Assembly (NCBI GenBank): GCA_944470555.2
Contig: OX104134.1
Span: 56,225,890 to 56,289,889, forward strand
Length of the DNA stretch: 64,000 nt
Direction: 5' to 3'
Source of the DNA: Heterobilharzia americana
Lineage: Eukaryota > Platyhelminthes > Trematoda > Strigeidida > Schistosomatidae
Below, piece after piece: positions 52,145 to 64,000 of the stretch (position 1 is the stretch's first letter; every line of letters begins with the position of its first letter). Position numbers and translations under genes: made by a program. The notes beneath the pieces were generated by a model. It did not search any database, was not told the origin of the DNA, and saw only the letters and a program-made list of their open reading frames with translations.

Positions 52145-54090
52145 TAGAATCGGGAAATAGATTGGTTATTAGAAACCTAAATATGATGGCATCAAAGAAG
52201 GAATTATCTAGTGATCAATCCTTCACTATTTACGTAGCAAAGAAAGAGGTTGTACATATTTCTGTTTGCATACATAATGATGGTTTGAACTTTTGACTTG
52301 CTAGTGCTTCAGCTATATCCAGATGTCTTATTCTTACTCCATTCGAGTGGTTCAGCAAAACTTTGAAGGACTTGCTAAAAGGAGTCAAGGGTCTTTAGTT
52401 TACTGAGTGTTCTGTTACGAACTTAAATATGCGTGTCGGTTCCACCTTTGTCAACCAGGCTAATGGTGTTTATGCGCGTGTTTCGCAACCTAGCACATGT
52501 TACGGTTGATTTACTCGGTCTCATCACAGTGAGTAATCTGATACACACACATTGATGTGACCAAATCTCTAGTTTGTCATTTACGTACCAACAAATGGGT
52601 TTCTGACAGGAGAATGGAATTCCTGAAATTGCCTGCAGAAATTTTCGTGCTTATGAGCTTGGTAGTCCCTTATGAAGTATGTTTTCCGCGTTATCATCCT
52701 TGATTATGAGATTCAGAAGTAGAATGACTTTCGGGATATAGTGTATAACTTTTCGGTTTTGAATTTTTATCGGCAGATTCCAGGGAGTATTCATTCTCCA
52801 TCGAAATTTCCCACAGGTTCTTTAGTTCCTCATCGATGGTGTTCCTTGTGCATATTTTTCTTTTTATTGAGGAAAGTGAATTAATAAGTTTATTCCTCCT
52901 TAAAGGAATACAACTTTGAAAATTATTAAACTGCTCGTTCTAAACAGCTTTTCTGTATAATAGATTTCTAGACCCAAATATTCTCCTTTCTTTGGAGCTG
53001 GACACCAAGAAAGTGGAATTTCGATTTGACCTTACTTCTGAAGCGAAGTTGATAGAATGATGAACACTATTGAAAGCTTTCAATAGATTTCCGAAGTTGG
53101 TATTTTCATCATAAATAATAAATATATCACCTGTGTATCTTTCTTACATATGATCATTTTTGACAAATTTATTTTTTCCGAGCTTACCATTAAGCAGTTA
53201 GCTAAGATGAGTCCTTAGAGGCGATCTAATTGCCAAGCCATCTATCTCGCTGTAGATTTCCTTGTTAAATCTGAAATGCACTTTGAAAGTACACCATAAA
53301 AGAAGGTTCTTCGTAAGGGATTTGGAGCACCATTGTTTTGTGCTATGGAACTTAGTGAAGTCAAATGGTGTCTGTTAGTTGGGCATTTGTAGACAGGCAA
53401 CCAACATCCAGAGAAATCATCCTCTTCCCTAACAAACTGACATCTTTGTTTGAATCCATAAAGTGGAATTTGTCATGCAGACTATGTTTCATAGTTTCAT
53501 TCTTCTTTTATTCACGCACCTTGACAAGTCACTTTACAACTGAATGATAAGAAGATTTCTTCATATTTGGCATCAGACAGTGGGAGCACCTGTGTCCATT
53601 TAGTAGAAAATATAATCGAAGGATCTAGTGGCGTTTAATGCTTATGGCTGTCTCATTTTCTTCAATGTCTTCGATGATGGAAGTTCTTCTTTGGTAGAGT
53701 CCTAAATTGTTTAAGTAATCTATTTTCACTTGATAAAATGCTTGAGATTTTATCTATACAGTCTTGTTTATTCAGCAGCACCTTTGTTAGGACGCAATAT
53801 GGATGGATATCCATTTTTCTAAACTGGTTTCTATGTTGCTTCGATATATATAAATACAAACCATACAACATTTTAAAACAGTTGATTCGATAGGGTCTAG
53901 CTCAATACCTGAGGTTGGGCCTAGATAGGTCTTCCATTTGGTGAATTCGATTCTCGAACTGGACCTTTGTGTTAAGCTTGTTGACGTTTGATGTTGCTTC
54001 GCTAACTTTTGAACAGAGGAGTAAGACCTGCATCTAAATCGAGGACAGTGACAGATTTGAGTAGTTAAGTACGTATTTTTGGGCATAGCG
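52143..54090 (-). mobile_element. Decayed Penelope-like element, most of its length
   Basis: Minus order: CIDKISSILSSENRLL (53770-53700); MISLDVGCLSTNAQLTDTI (about 53430-53370; motif A, 'MxSFDVxSLFTNVPLxETI'); FNKEIYSEIDGLAIRSPLR (about 53270-53200; motif B); KRYTGDIFIIYDENT (about 53150-53110; motif C, usual YVDD now YTGD); and near 52330-52250 AEALASQKFKPSLCMQ, the C-terminus. The GIY-YIG domain between is unrecognisable. Frame changes throughout. Confidence 0.75.
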
Positions 54091-54650
54091 AAAGTGGTTT
54101 TATCAGTTATTAACTTTAAACTCTTATTTAGTTTTCCGTTGGTCTCACCAGTTCACCTCTTGTGATGGTAGCAATGTAGCTGTCAAATTCTTTACTTTTG
54201 TTTGTAGATAATTCAAGAAGAATAGGGCTTTTAGTATGTAATTCGTTCTAGTCCTGATAATCGAAACCAAATAGTCAAAATAAGGCGTTAATAAGACAAG
54301 TATTTATCTTCCTAATACTTTATTTAAATTCATAATACGGAAAAACTGTTTGAGAGAGACAGCAGTTCAGTGCGTCATTCAAAGTGCATGAATCAGGAGA
54401 AATATGATTAAGTCTTCATTTCTTTCAAAGCAATCCAGCTTATCCAGAAATTCCTGAGGAGAGAAATTTTCCCATTCACCTCTCAAGGTTTGATCGCAAA
54501 AATACACAAACTTGTCCTATCTTTTTGCCGTCAAAGTGTCCTTGCTATTCTTTTAATATCGGAATAGACCCATATGATCACAACGGTAAGAAGGCAATTG
54601 TAGCGGCGAAATTTTTTCCTTTTCTATAAACTCATCCTCTTAAATGTACG
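54091..54650. other. No feature supported
   Basis: AT-rich, between two Penelope-like relics. Confidence 0.35.
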
Positions 54651-54654
54651 TGAA

Positions 54655-54890
54655 TATATTGCAGAAGGATCTAACATTCCAGAGTAATTTGCGGTCAAAT
54701 GTCAAGACACGTTGCACAAAAAGGAAAGTTGCGTAGTATATATATAAGAGATAGATAGAGGGATTTAGAATAGGGAAATAGATGAACGATTGGAAAAGAA
54801 AATATGATGATATCATAAGGGACTAGACTAGAATAGTTGATCCTTTGCGATGGTCATACTTATCATTTGTTTGCTTGAGAAAATGAAATC
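54655..54890 (-). mobile_element. Penelope-like 3' end fragment
   Basis: 54750-54880 resembles 52143-52240 (GGGAAATAGAT, then AAATATGATG.CATCA, then GTTGATC/GTGATCAATCC) next to a short TATATATA. The stretch at 54660-54730 also resembles 3380-3450 in plus orientation, so two scraps may meet here. Confidence 0.45.
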
Positions 54891-56320
54891 ATATTTATGT
54901 TCAACTTACTCCTCAATTTTGTATTTATGATCGGCACCATAACCGTTAACTGTTGCTTTGACGAGATCTCAGGAGTCAGTTATTTGAGTTTTTTATCGTG
55001 TAAACTTATAGATTGAGGCGTTTTTAGTCTTCGGAGGGTAGTGTACTCTTAAAATCTTCAACAACTCTGAAAATTCTGAATAATATTTATTCATCGGGAA
55101 ACGCATATTTTTCAGTTAGTTCCATGTGTGAGCACTTCGACTGGAAATCGCCTTCCATCGACTGATTACCTTAAACTGTCTGTTTCAGATTAACAAGCTA
55201 TCAGCTGGCAAGACACCAAGAACTGTTCATCAACCACTCCTTTTTGTTTCTTTTAATCCTTTGAATAGTTCCGATCAACAGTTTGATGTTACACAATCTC
55301 TGATTTCTCATAAATTTTAGATGTTTTACGCAAGCTCACGGTTTCTCTTTAATACATTTTATTTTTTACCTAGGAGACTTCACGCTCCGCAAAGACTAGT
55401 ACCAAATACCACTTGTTTCAGCCGGCTACATTATGAAATATAGAAGATACTGAAACCTTATCCATTCTTATATACCTGGTAATAGCTGCTGCTTTTTAGT
55501 TGGAAATGTTATTATTTCACATACGATAAGGGATTCAGTTATTATCTAACTAAGACCAATAAGTGTACAAGACTTTCAATATTTTATACTGTATCTTTTA
55601 ATGTTAGTAGAATCAGACGGATCAATTGTAAGTTTTATGCAGTCCAGCCTACATCCTGCCATCTGCCTATTCCTAAGAATTGTATTCCTGTATTATTTGA
55701 ACCCATCAAGGAAACACTACTTTCTTGGAGCACAAATTTGTTAGACTGAGGGATTACTGTAGAGTATTTATCACGACATTTATAGTGGGATATCTTAATT
55801 TTACCTGCCAGTTACCATAGGGAACAGGTAAGTGCTGCATGTTTCCAAAGAAACCCCACAAACTCCTCTGTAAAATATGTCAGTAGTGCTTACCGCTCAT
55901 AGACGTAGCTTAATATACAAAACCCTACAGTTCTTTCACTTTTTGTTTTGTTTGCAAAGTTTTTCGGGTATGCCGGGATCTAATCTTCTGTTTGTACATA
56001 GTACATTTTCATTCGTGTTAACAAGACAGTATTCTCTCAGTTTCCTTCTAACCTACTTGGTGAGTAAACACTACATTTGTTGTCTGTGACAACACTATAA
56101 AACAAAATTGTATTCTGCGTCTACTGAAATGGATAGTCCAAAATATTGACAGGTATTTTGTTTTCGTAAAATAAATTCCAAGATAAAAGGATGTATGTGA
56201 CTTCCTCATTACTTGTTGTGGAAATATCGATAAAAATATGTGCTACATTTTCTGATAACAATTTGTAACGACAGAAATGTACAAACTATGACATCAAAAG
56301 CCATACTATACCCGTCGTAC
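54891..56320. other. No feature supported
   Basis: AT-rich DNA without recognised coding blocks; frame 55877-56089 has no motif. Confidence 0.4.
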
Positions 56321-56324
56321 AAGG

Positions 56325-56500
56325 AGTGGCTGCCATGACTCAGTGGCCTAGTGAATAACACTCTGGTATTTGAAGCGGTCACTTTAGGTTCTTGTCCTAG
56401 TGGGAACAACACCGCTAACCAGGAGGTAAGTGCATGAAGCTGATGAGTCCGAAGTAGACGAAACGCATATCCTGGATTCCACTGCTAGCCACTATCTATT
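56325..56500 (+). mobile_element. Sm-alpha-like SINE with hammerhead ribozyme core
   Basis: A tRNA-like head carries ACTCAGTGGCCTAGTG (A-box region) and GGTTCTTGTCCTAGTGGG (B box). It is followed by a hammerhead at 56432-56477 and the conserved tail CTGGATTCCACTGCTAGCC. Schistosome Sm-alpha repeats are described as short, pol III-type elements that encode active hammerhead ribozymes. A box, B box and ribozyme are in the expected order. Confidence 0.75.
56432..56477 (+). ncRNA. Hammerhead ribozyme core (probably impaired)
   Basis: CTGATGA (56440-56446), helix II GTC/GAC closing a short loop, GAAAC (56460-56464), and ATC|CTGGAT with the expected cleavage after 56471. All invariant core bases are present. 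Helix I should pair CTGGAT with ATCCAG, but the sequence has ATGAAG, leaving two mismatches; helix III is also short and imperfect. Self-cleavage is therefore likely weak. Confidence 0.65.
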
Positions 56501-58280
56501 AATTATATGAAGTTTTTAAAGACCTTCTTAGTACTTTTATTGTTCGACTTTGCACCGCTTTAAATATTCTGATCACAGTATCAGCAAATCACCTTCTGAA
56601 AATTTCTATAAATGACGCTATTGTGTGTATATATTTCGTTTGCGGAATACTCAAACTCATTATTTTACTATCAATTCATATCTCTTCACAATGATGTACC
56701 TCTTTGCAGAGACACACAGTAAAGCCTATTACCGATCTCATTTATGCATCTCAACATTAATAACAAACCTTTGAGTGCGCTGCTAAAAAGTAATATTAGC
56801 TTCATTTGTTTTTTTCTATTCAATTTAATTCCAGGAATGGATATGTTTTTCTTTCCGTCTTTCAACCTTAATTAAGAGGGATAATAATGAATTGTTGTTA
56901 TTACTCTTACTACCTACAAAAGTGATTTCTTGTTTCACAATCTGAATCAAGTGAATCTCTACACCAGTTTGTTCACTTGCATCTTTTAGCATTTTTTTCA
57001 TTGAGTGTGTTCAAAAACGTTTATTTTCTTCACCTGATAACTGTGCACTAGACAAAATGTGTCTTAAACGTTTTTTTGTGCTCCCTATAGAGCGTTTTTT
57101 ATTCATCCTACAGCTTTATACATTCCAAGCTGTTGTCAATCATACATATTACTAATAATCAAGAATATGTTCTAAATTACTATTTTTCATATGATTAGTT
57201 GCATGTGCTTCTTGCGGAAGTTTTTTGGATTACTCTTCTCTCTTGATGCTTTTGTATGGTTCATAGATGATTGGAATAAGTAGCTAAACTGTGATGTGGA
57301 TATTTTTTAATCGTGTGAATACTGCAGCGTCGTATTCTGATATTTGTATTGGATCATCGATCATTACAGTTATAATTAGTAGTCATGAGGCATATTTTTT
57401 ATGGTAGACTGGAAAATCACTCAGTGTTGTAATATACCTCTTACTCAGTTTACTAATCACATGATTTATCGAAATTTACTAATGGAACTCAGTGTAAAAT
57501 ATCACCACACACTGATAAAAGCTTGATACTATATAATTTTAATCTATTTTTGAATATGAACATGCACATCACATATTTCAGAGATACTTCCACGAAATTC
57601 TAGGATCAAGTAGCAGATGAATATTTCTAACTTTCAACTAGATTAAAGAGAGAAAGGAAAGTTGCAGGAATTGGCATCGATTACTGAGATTCCGTCGTCT
57701 TTTCCATATGATGGGTCACATGGTACCCCATAACCTTTGCATCTAAAGCAACTGAAAAAATCATATAAACTTCCTGCCAATCTAGATAAATATTTCGTCT
57801 GATCCATGCCACTATCCACCTACTAAGAAAATTCTTATTTTGTCTTCCATGGATGTGATTCTCACATCCATTAAATCAGATACAGTTTTGGAATCTTTAT
57901 GAGCAATTTAAATCCGTTGGTGACCAATTTCGGTTGTAAACAAAGTCAGTGAATATTTCATACTGGTTCTGTAGGGGTAATCGTCAGTAAAACTATTTTA
58001 ACGTTTTGGTGCCCTGCGTTCTGTCATCTGGATGGTTTAGTTGTGAAGCTTCATTGTCTTTCCACAATTTCAACATCACGATATTCTTGAACAAGAAAAA
58101 GAATGATGCAGTTATCGTTTTCATAGACAGAAGTGAGTAAAAGTAAGTTTGATCCATTCTCACAAATGGAAAGAAATTTATCAGACTGTCCCACAGAAAA
58201 TGTAAAGAGATTCCAAACGTAAGTAACAGTTATTTTACTGAAGATCGTCCTTATGAGTGCCGTAATTTTTTCAAAGATTT
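56501..58280. other. No feature supported
   Basis: AT-rich. Nothing beyond short frames. Confidence 0.4.
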
Positions 58281-58374
58281 GAAGTGCTATGAACTCAAAA
58301 TGCTTCTTTGTCTTGTTTCTGAACTATGGAACTGATGAGCAATATCAACTAATTTAGCCTCCAAATCTTTGAAA

Positions 58375-60030
58375 GAATTATGGAACAGATCAGATATAAT
58401 CATCCTAAACCGGATAAGGGATCGGGTATCGTTGTAATGAATAAATCTGACTATAAAAATAAAATGTTGTGCATCCTTAGTGATGAAAGCAAATTTATAG
58501 GCGGTGTCCCATAAGATATTAGAAAATTGAACGTAAAAGTAACCGCTCATTTGATAAAGCTTTTGAATATGAATGCCATTAGCAAAGAGGAATTTAATTC
58601 ATTGAAACCTATAGGATCCGAATTTTCAAATTTATATTTATTACCTAAGATTCATAAAGCTAATGATCCTTTACGCCCTATATTGTCTGTGTCGTTGCTC
58701 CACATATCAACTGGCAAAATGGTTGGTGAAAATGTTAAATCCAGTTCGAAACGAATTCTGTAAGTTTTAATTGAGAGATTCTTTTCAAATTGTTGACTGT
58801 CTTAGTAACATGAATATAAAAAAACAAGATTATGTACTCTTTCGATGTAAATTCTTTATTCACTAACGTGCCATTGTCCAAGACTACTAGCATTCTCTGT
58901 GACTATATATCCTCTAAAAACCTCCCATTTCCTATTACTCCAACCTTTCTGAGGGAGCTATTATTGCCGTGTACAGACAAAGTTCACCTTACATTTGATA
59001 GTGAACAATTTTGACGGGTTGACGGTGTAGCTATGGGTAGTCTCTTAGGACCACTACTAACTGATATTTATATGTTATATATCGAAAATCTGTCTGGTGA
59101 TCTCATCGCTAAAGTTCCTCTTTACAAAAGATACGTTGATGACATCATAGTGATATGTGAGAGGCATGAGGATATGGCTTGTCTACTAAAAAGACTTAAC
59201 ACTATACAAAGTCACATCAGTCTGACTTGTGAGAAAGAGAATAATAATCAACTGCCATTCCTAGATATACTCCTGAGTCGACGAGATGGTTCAATAGGAC
59301 GATCAGTTTACAGAAAGCCTACATGGACAGGACAATACCTGAACTTTCACAGTTTTTGTCCAATCCAATACAAGCGAGGTCTAATAAAATACCTGTTTAA
59401 CAGGATCTATCGTATCAGTGGACACTAGATACGATGGATGAAGACATCAAATTACTGACCAAAGCATTTATGGAAAATCGATATCCGATGAAGTTTATAA
59501 ACCGTTGTAGAGGTCAAGTAGCACCAAAGCCAACTCTATACACGGCTCCGAAGACAAGCGTCTATATTACTCTACCATACAGAGGGGAGTTGAACAGTAT
59601 CAGTTTGAGACGTAGGCTGATATCAGCCATTAAGAAAACATATTTCAAGGTAAATCTTATCATTGTGAGAAAAACAAAACATATGCTTCACCAAAAACCC
59701 AAACACTGCATCAGTGATTACGTCACATCGCATTGTATTTACCAATTTACATGTGTATGTGGTCACACACAAAAGTAGTAGTAATCGAGCCATGCAGTTG
59801 AGGGTGGGAGAACATGAACCTAAACGGCTTCAAAAATGAATGTTGCGCGAAACAGTGATAAACTCTGGCGGGAGACAACCCTCTTCATCTACGGCTAAAC
59901 ATATCATGGAAACAGGTCACAAAGTTAACGTTCAAAATATTATATAGAAACAGTCAGGAAGCCGTAGCCATATACAAATTTAAACCATCTTTATGTGTAC
60001 AAAAACAATTTGTTTTACCCTACACCCACG
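58375..60030 (+). mobile_element. Best-preserved Penelope-like element in the window
   Basis: Plus order: KPDKGSGIVVMNKSDY (58415); EEFNSLKPIGSEFSNLYLLPKIHK; motif A MYSFDVNSLFTNVPLSKT (58832); motif B VDGVAMGSLLGPLLTDIYM; motif C LYKRYVDDIIVICER; QLPFLDILLSRRDG and VYRKPTWTGQYLNFHS; pre-nuclease linker 59434-59700; and GIY-YIG start SHCIYQFTCVCGH, broken by stops just before the YIG, with RVGEHEPKRLQ and YKFKPSLCVQKQFVLPY after it. At least four frame breaks or stops (58512, about 58763, 59013, 59428, 59778). RT catalytic residues intact; no functional protein as read. Confidence 0.85.
58832..59428 (+). pseudogene. Penelope-like reverse transcriptase core
   Basis: Two adjoining open pieces (58832-59014 and 59033-59428) separated by a TGA and frame restoration. 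Motif A Asp (SFDV), motif B (GVAMGS) and both Asp of YVDD are present. The RT copies the element's RNA at a nicked target. The second piece of 131 codons has no internal stops and continues to the thumb segment. Confidence 0.8.
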
Positions 60031-60539
60031 TTGTTTTTTTTACCAAGATCGCTTCCTGTTTGTTCTCATCTTTCTTAATTTTAATTCCCTATTGTGCTAA
60101 CTGTTGTATTGGTCCCCCCACTCCTCGGTTCAATATATATTGACTTAACAAGTAAATGTGTGATTAGACTGTTCGAAATGTACTGCGCAAATACATCATA
60201 TTGTTCAGATAAACTTCGTCTTCTAATTACGCTATCGTAATCCCCCTTCTCCCACGGTGTCAGTGTTCAGGTGTTCAACCCACAACCCTGCTCTGTGGTT
60301 AGTGAAGCCGTTAGATTTCACTCAGAAGCAGAGTCTTTTAAGTTTTCTTTAAAGTATACTTTCGAGTTCGTTGAATATCGTAAGAATGTCAACATTCTAT
60401 GAGAACTGTTTTTCCTCTTGATGCCAATTCTTTGTTTACTAATGGCCTTTTGATGCAGAGAATTTGTATTTATATGACTATTTTTATACCAATAACATTC
60501 CGCCACCATTTTCCTCTTCCTCATCGAAAGTACATTCTT

Positions 60540-61350
60540 TTATTTGGTGACAATGTTAAACTTACATTTTAAAGTGAACATTATCATGAGATCGATAGTG
60601 TGGTGATGGGAAGCCCCTAAGAACCTGTGTGAGTGGACATCTGTATACCACATGCTGATGGCTAGTTGGAAATCTCATCGTAGAAGCCCTCCTCTGAAAT
60701 GGATAGCAGAACGATATCACAGTCATGTATAATGAACATGCAGATACCTTTTCTATTCTCTACCGAATCAATCAACCTTAGAGTAGTTTCCTCTTTTCAA
60801 TATGAGAATGGAAGGATGACTATCTAACATTTTCTCAAATCATCGGCACGATAGGTCAATAAAATGACTCATGTGTAAGGACTCTATATGAACAAGACTG
60901 TACGTAAATCATCACAGTTTTCTTTTACTTCTGTATAAATGTTCCGTAGTCAAGTATTTAATTAACCGAACTCAGTGAATATACACAAACAATATTTTAA
61001 AGAAAGCAGCCTGAAAACATCAAAAATTTATTAGAAAGTAAGTATTCGATAAATTTACCGATAATTTGAGAAATCCTGGTCAAAGAACCATTGCTATCTA
61101 GTCAAAATCAAAATAGGATGTACATATCATACCTGACCATCAAACAAAGACTCAGGGCGTCCATTGTGAGGACACATTTTGCAGGGAAGGGAAATGTTAC
61201 GAAGACAACTAAGCGAATGCACGTTTGTAAACCCGCGAACCGTTTGAACGATGATCTTACATCCCATTGCGTTTATTAGTTTGCATTCGTGTGTATTCAC
61301 ACATACATACGAAAAATGCATTAATTCATGGAAGTAAAGGTCACATTGCA
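60540..61350 (+). mobile_element. Decayed Penelope-like fragment
   Basis: Near 60575-60615 FKSEHYHEIDSVVMGSP matches motif B; at 61100-61280 MYISYLTIKQRLRASIVRTHFAGKGN and LTSHCVY match the linker and GIY start of the element at 58-60 kb (VYITLPYRGELNSISLRRR, VTSHCIY). The YVDD block between is lost. Confidence 0.65.
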
Positions 61351-64000
61351 CATCCAAAAATGCCTGTTACAACAAATCGAATGATATCATTGACCCAGAT
61401 AATATATTTCCAACTTCACTTATAGATAAACCTCACTGAAACTAGTTACAACGCTGGTTTGCACGATTCTTTCGAACTTTTCTACAAAACATTCATGCGC
61501 AGGTATATGGAAGCTTTATCTATGAAAAATGTGAACTTGTTTTGTGCATTCGAAAATAATTTATGGCTACATTAAACGTAACTTGGTAACTCAATTTTAG
61601 TATCAAGGCTTATTTACATGTTATTTCCCGCTTCCCATTTGTGATTTGTCCCCTAAACTCAATTTGACCTTCATTTATTTTGACCTAATTCAACCCATTT
61701 TTTCTTTGTTATTTTTTACTTAAATATGCATGACGGCTAAGCGTATTAGCTAGTTGCTCGAATTGTATCGTGAGAATACATTACACATTATCTTCTCAAA
61801 ACTTGTCGTGGAAGCGTATAGTTTTACTACTCGTAATTTTTCAAATTTCATCTGAGTTATAATAAAATATTCGCTTCATGATAGGGAATACATTTGGACA
61901 ATTTTGCATACTATCCTTTGATTGGAAACACAGTTGTTTACCAAATTCCCTGTAGAAATTCATGAAGTAGAATTATTAAAATAAAAAGTCATTAAGTTCA
62001 ATCTCACCATTTTATTAATGAGCTTGTCAAGCTAAAACGCAATCAAAATTTTGTAAACTGTTGTCTGTTGATCAGTAATCAATATACTAAAATCATCATC
62101 ACGCACCGAGATTTATGCTTCCTTGTTAAAGGCAGACAGAGGAGGCACGTGAGATATTATAGGTGACTTTAAACTCTTGAGTCGAAGGAAATGGGAGCGA
62201 GAGTATATTTGCATGCAAAAATTTTAACAGTAATCAGAGTAACACTTTTAGAATACTAAGGGAGATGACTCATCATTTCGGACAACAATGAGATGTTACG
62301 ATGAAGACATGATTTATTTTGTAATCAGGATTTTGTAGTCATATTTAGGAAGATAATCATGATACTTAGTTTGTGTTACTGAAGCGTTTAAAGTCTAAAT
62401 ATTGACCTCGAAACCAAGGTTACTTTGCAAGAAATAATTGTTTAATGACAGTAAGTCAAGCTTTTATCTGGGTCTTAAGCAACGCATATGGATAGATATC
62501 CCATAGTTTTCTGCATACAGTCAGTTTTTCTGATCAGCTTAAAACTAGTAACTGGTTAGACCCATCTTAGATCAGTCACTTCGATATGACATACAGTGAT
62601 ATAGTATTATTCATTAGCTCATGTTACGAGTAGAATTTATTGCTCATAATCACATAATATCACCTTGATGTGATTATGGGCAAAACATTCTGCTCCAAAA
62701 GTGAACTAATAAATAACATTACATCACTGTGTCCTATATCAGATAGACAAATCTAATATGGAATTACATTTTACCACAACGCCCAAATTCTAAACTTACA
62801 TTATCTTGTTAGATCGCCTACTAAGATGCTGTGATTTGTTGATTTTACGACTTTTGTTACAGTAGAGATGTAATATTTTTAGTGTCAGGTTCTTATCAAT
62901 ATTCTTAACATTGTCCAGTGCTATGAGCAACTTGGAATTGTGTTGTGTAGCGCCGTTATTTCGAAACACTTTCCTACTATGCCTTCAGATGAATAATTAT
63001 GTAACCCTATAAGTTGCTCATCTTACACAATCATATTTCTGCTCTACACTGAGAACAAACAAAACAAACAGATGTTTTTGTTCCGTAATGAATTTTCTCA
63101 TCCTTTCCCACAAAGTCGATTACTCTTAATTTTATCGCTTAGCAACCATTCCTGACTCCCATCAACAAGTTTTAAGATTTTGCCGCTCCCTTTTTTATGA
63201 GACAAGGCTTATGGTCAATTTTCGTTATTCACCCCTCTTGTTTATAGTTCACACATTTTTGAACAAATTGGTATCTAACCATTGATGACGCGCAACAATG
63301 AAGCGCTTCAATTACCAAAAGGAAATGGTCAAACGTACTTCTGATAGCATGAATTCCCCCAGCTGTCAACAAAGCTTCAAACTACTGGATTCTTCGCTTC
63401 GTTAATTCCATATATAAGCATGAAATGAATAATTAAAATTACCAATGAAAAGAGGGAAAGTCATGCATATAATTTCAGTCTTGGTACAAACGAATGTTTC
63501 GTTCAAAGTACTTAACTTTCCCTGCAAATTTCCCAACAGAGACCAATTATTAATCAAATTCAGGTTAATTAAACATGACTGTTTGGAGCCGGAAAGTAAA
63601 CACTTAAAAACGAGTCATGACTACTTGATATGAGAATCGTTTACGAAACTGTAGACGTGAGATCTCTTACCAGTGTTTTAATAGAGAAGAAGATTGTGCA
63701 TATTTTTGAGGACAAATTGTTACATTGTGAATACTTTAATGGCTTATGCTCTCTCTTTGTGAATAGTTTGATTTGACCACGAAGATTTCTTTGAAAGATC
63801 GTAAAAATAATTCTATTTCTCTGCTGATAAGATCGAATTCGGTGCCCCAATTCTTTCAGGACATTCATAATAAGTACGTTCTAGGTATTTACACTTTAAA
63901 AGATGTTTAAAGAGGATTCAAACGGTTACATTTAAGGTCAATTTCAGCAATATTAGCTCAGGTAGACGTAAATTCTCTCATTACAAACTGAACCACATGA
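61351..64000. other. No feature supported to the right edge
   Basis: AT-rich. Frames at 63445-63633 (plus) and 63641-63868 (minus) have no recognised motif or clear splice context. Confidence 0.4.

Noticed and set aside
57590..57800. Possible exon or Gypsy fragment near 57.6 kb
   Set aside because: A few readable residues, but no recognisable motif and no splice sites in phase.

Overview
The window looks like euchromatic but repeat-swollen DNA of a blood fluke (Schistosoma or a close trematode). The basis is mixed. Seen directly: AT-rich intergenic and intronic DNA, long (TA)n runs, one gene with short exons and kilobase-scale introns, and a crowd of retroelement relics. From knowledge of the group: Penelope-like elements, RTE/SR2-like and CR1/Perere-like non-LTR elements, a Gulliver-like Gypsy element, CsRn1/Boudicca-like Gypsy relics and an Sm-alpha-like SINE with a hammerhead ribozyme core are all typical schistosome repeats. 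I see no bacterial-type operons, rRNA, tRNA or CRISPR.||Host genes. (1) At the extreme left, minus strand, one 86-nt exon of a CAP/SCP-TAPS (venom-allergen-like) protein; the rest of that gene was not found or lies off the window. (2) A plus-strand alpha/beta-hydrolase of the ABHD4/ABHD5 (CGI-58) family spans about 36 kb, with exons at 14770-14956 (tentative), 15560-15971, 19202-19442, 21871-22118, 29869-30055 and 50416-50774. All junctions are in phase. It keeps a full Ser-Asp-His triad, has lost the Asp of the HX4D acyltransferase motif, carries an acidic Ser/Asp-rich insertion in the cap region, and has a one-base frame break near its C-terminus followed by a long open tail.||Layout. 0.27-3.8 kb: a diverged LTR relic and two Penelope-like fragments. 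5.5-9.5 kb: CsRn1/Boudicca-like Gypsy pol (minus) and gag (plus) relics. 12.5-14.75 kb: GC-richer repeat-like island of unknown origin. 15-50 kb: introns of the hydrolase gene filled with non-LTR fragments (17.4, 20.3, 31.4, 33.3, 34.7, 35.7, 40.4, 42.4-45.8 and 48.7 kb), a Gypsy element with paired 257-bp LTRs (24.36-28.30 kb), a second Gypsy scrap (38.5-38.9 kb), SINEs and a degraded Penelope copy (46.9 kb). 50.8-64 kb: downstream flank with more Penelope-like copies (52.2-54.0 minus, 54.7 minus, 58.3-60.0 plus, 60.5-61.3 plus) and the hammerhead SINE (56.3 kb).||The most notable observations are the hydrolase's altered motifs and C-terminal frame; two 1.37-kb retrocopies 28.5 kb apart that differ at one base yet share the same stop and frameshift; an Asn insertion in the RTE catalytic loop shared by two different copies; and LTR subfamilies separated by a 29-bp block. 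I did not find a wholly new system; most of the window is explained by one host gene and layered retrotransposition.
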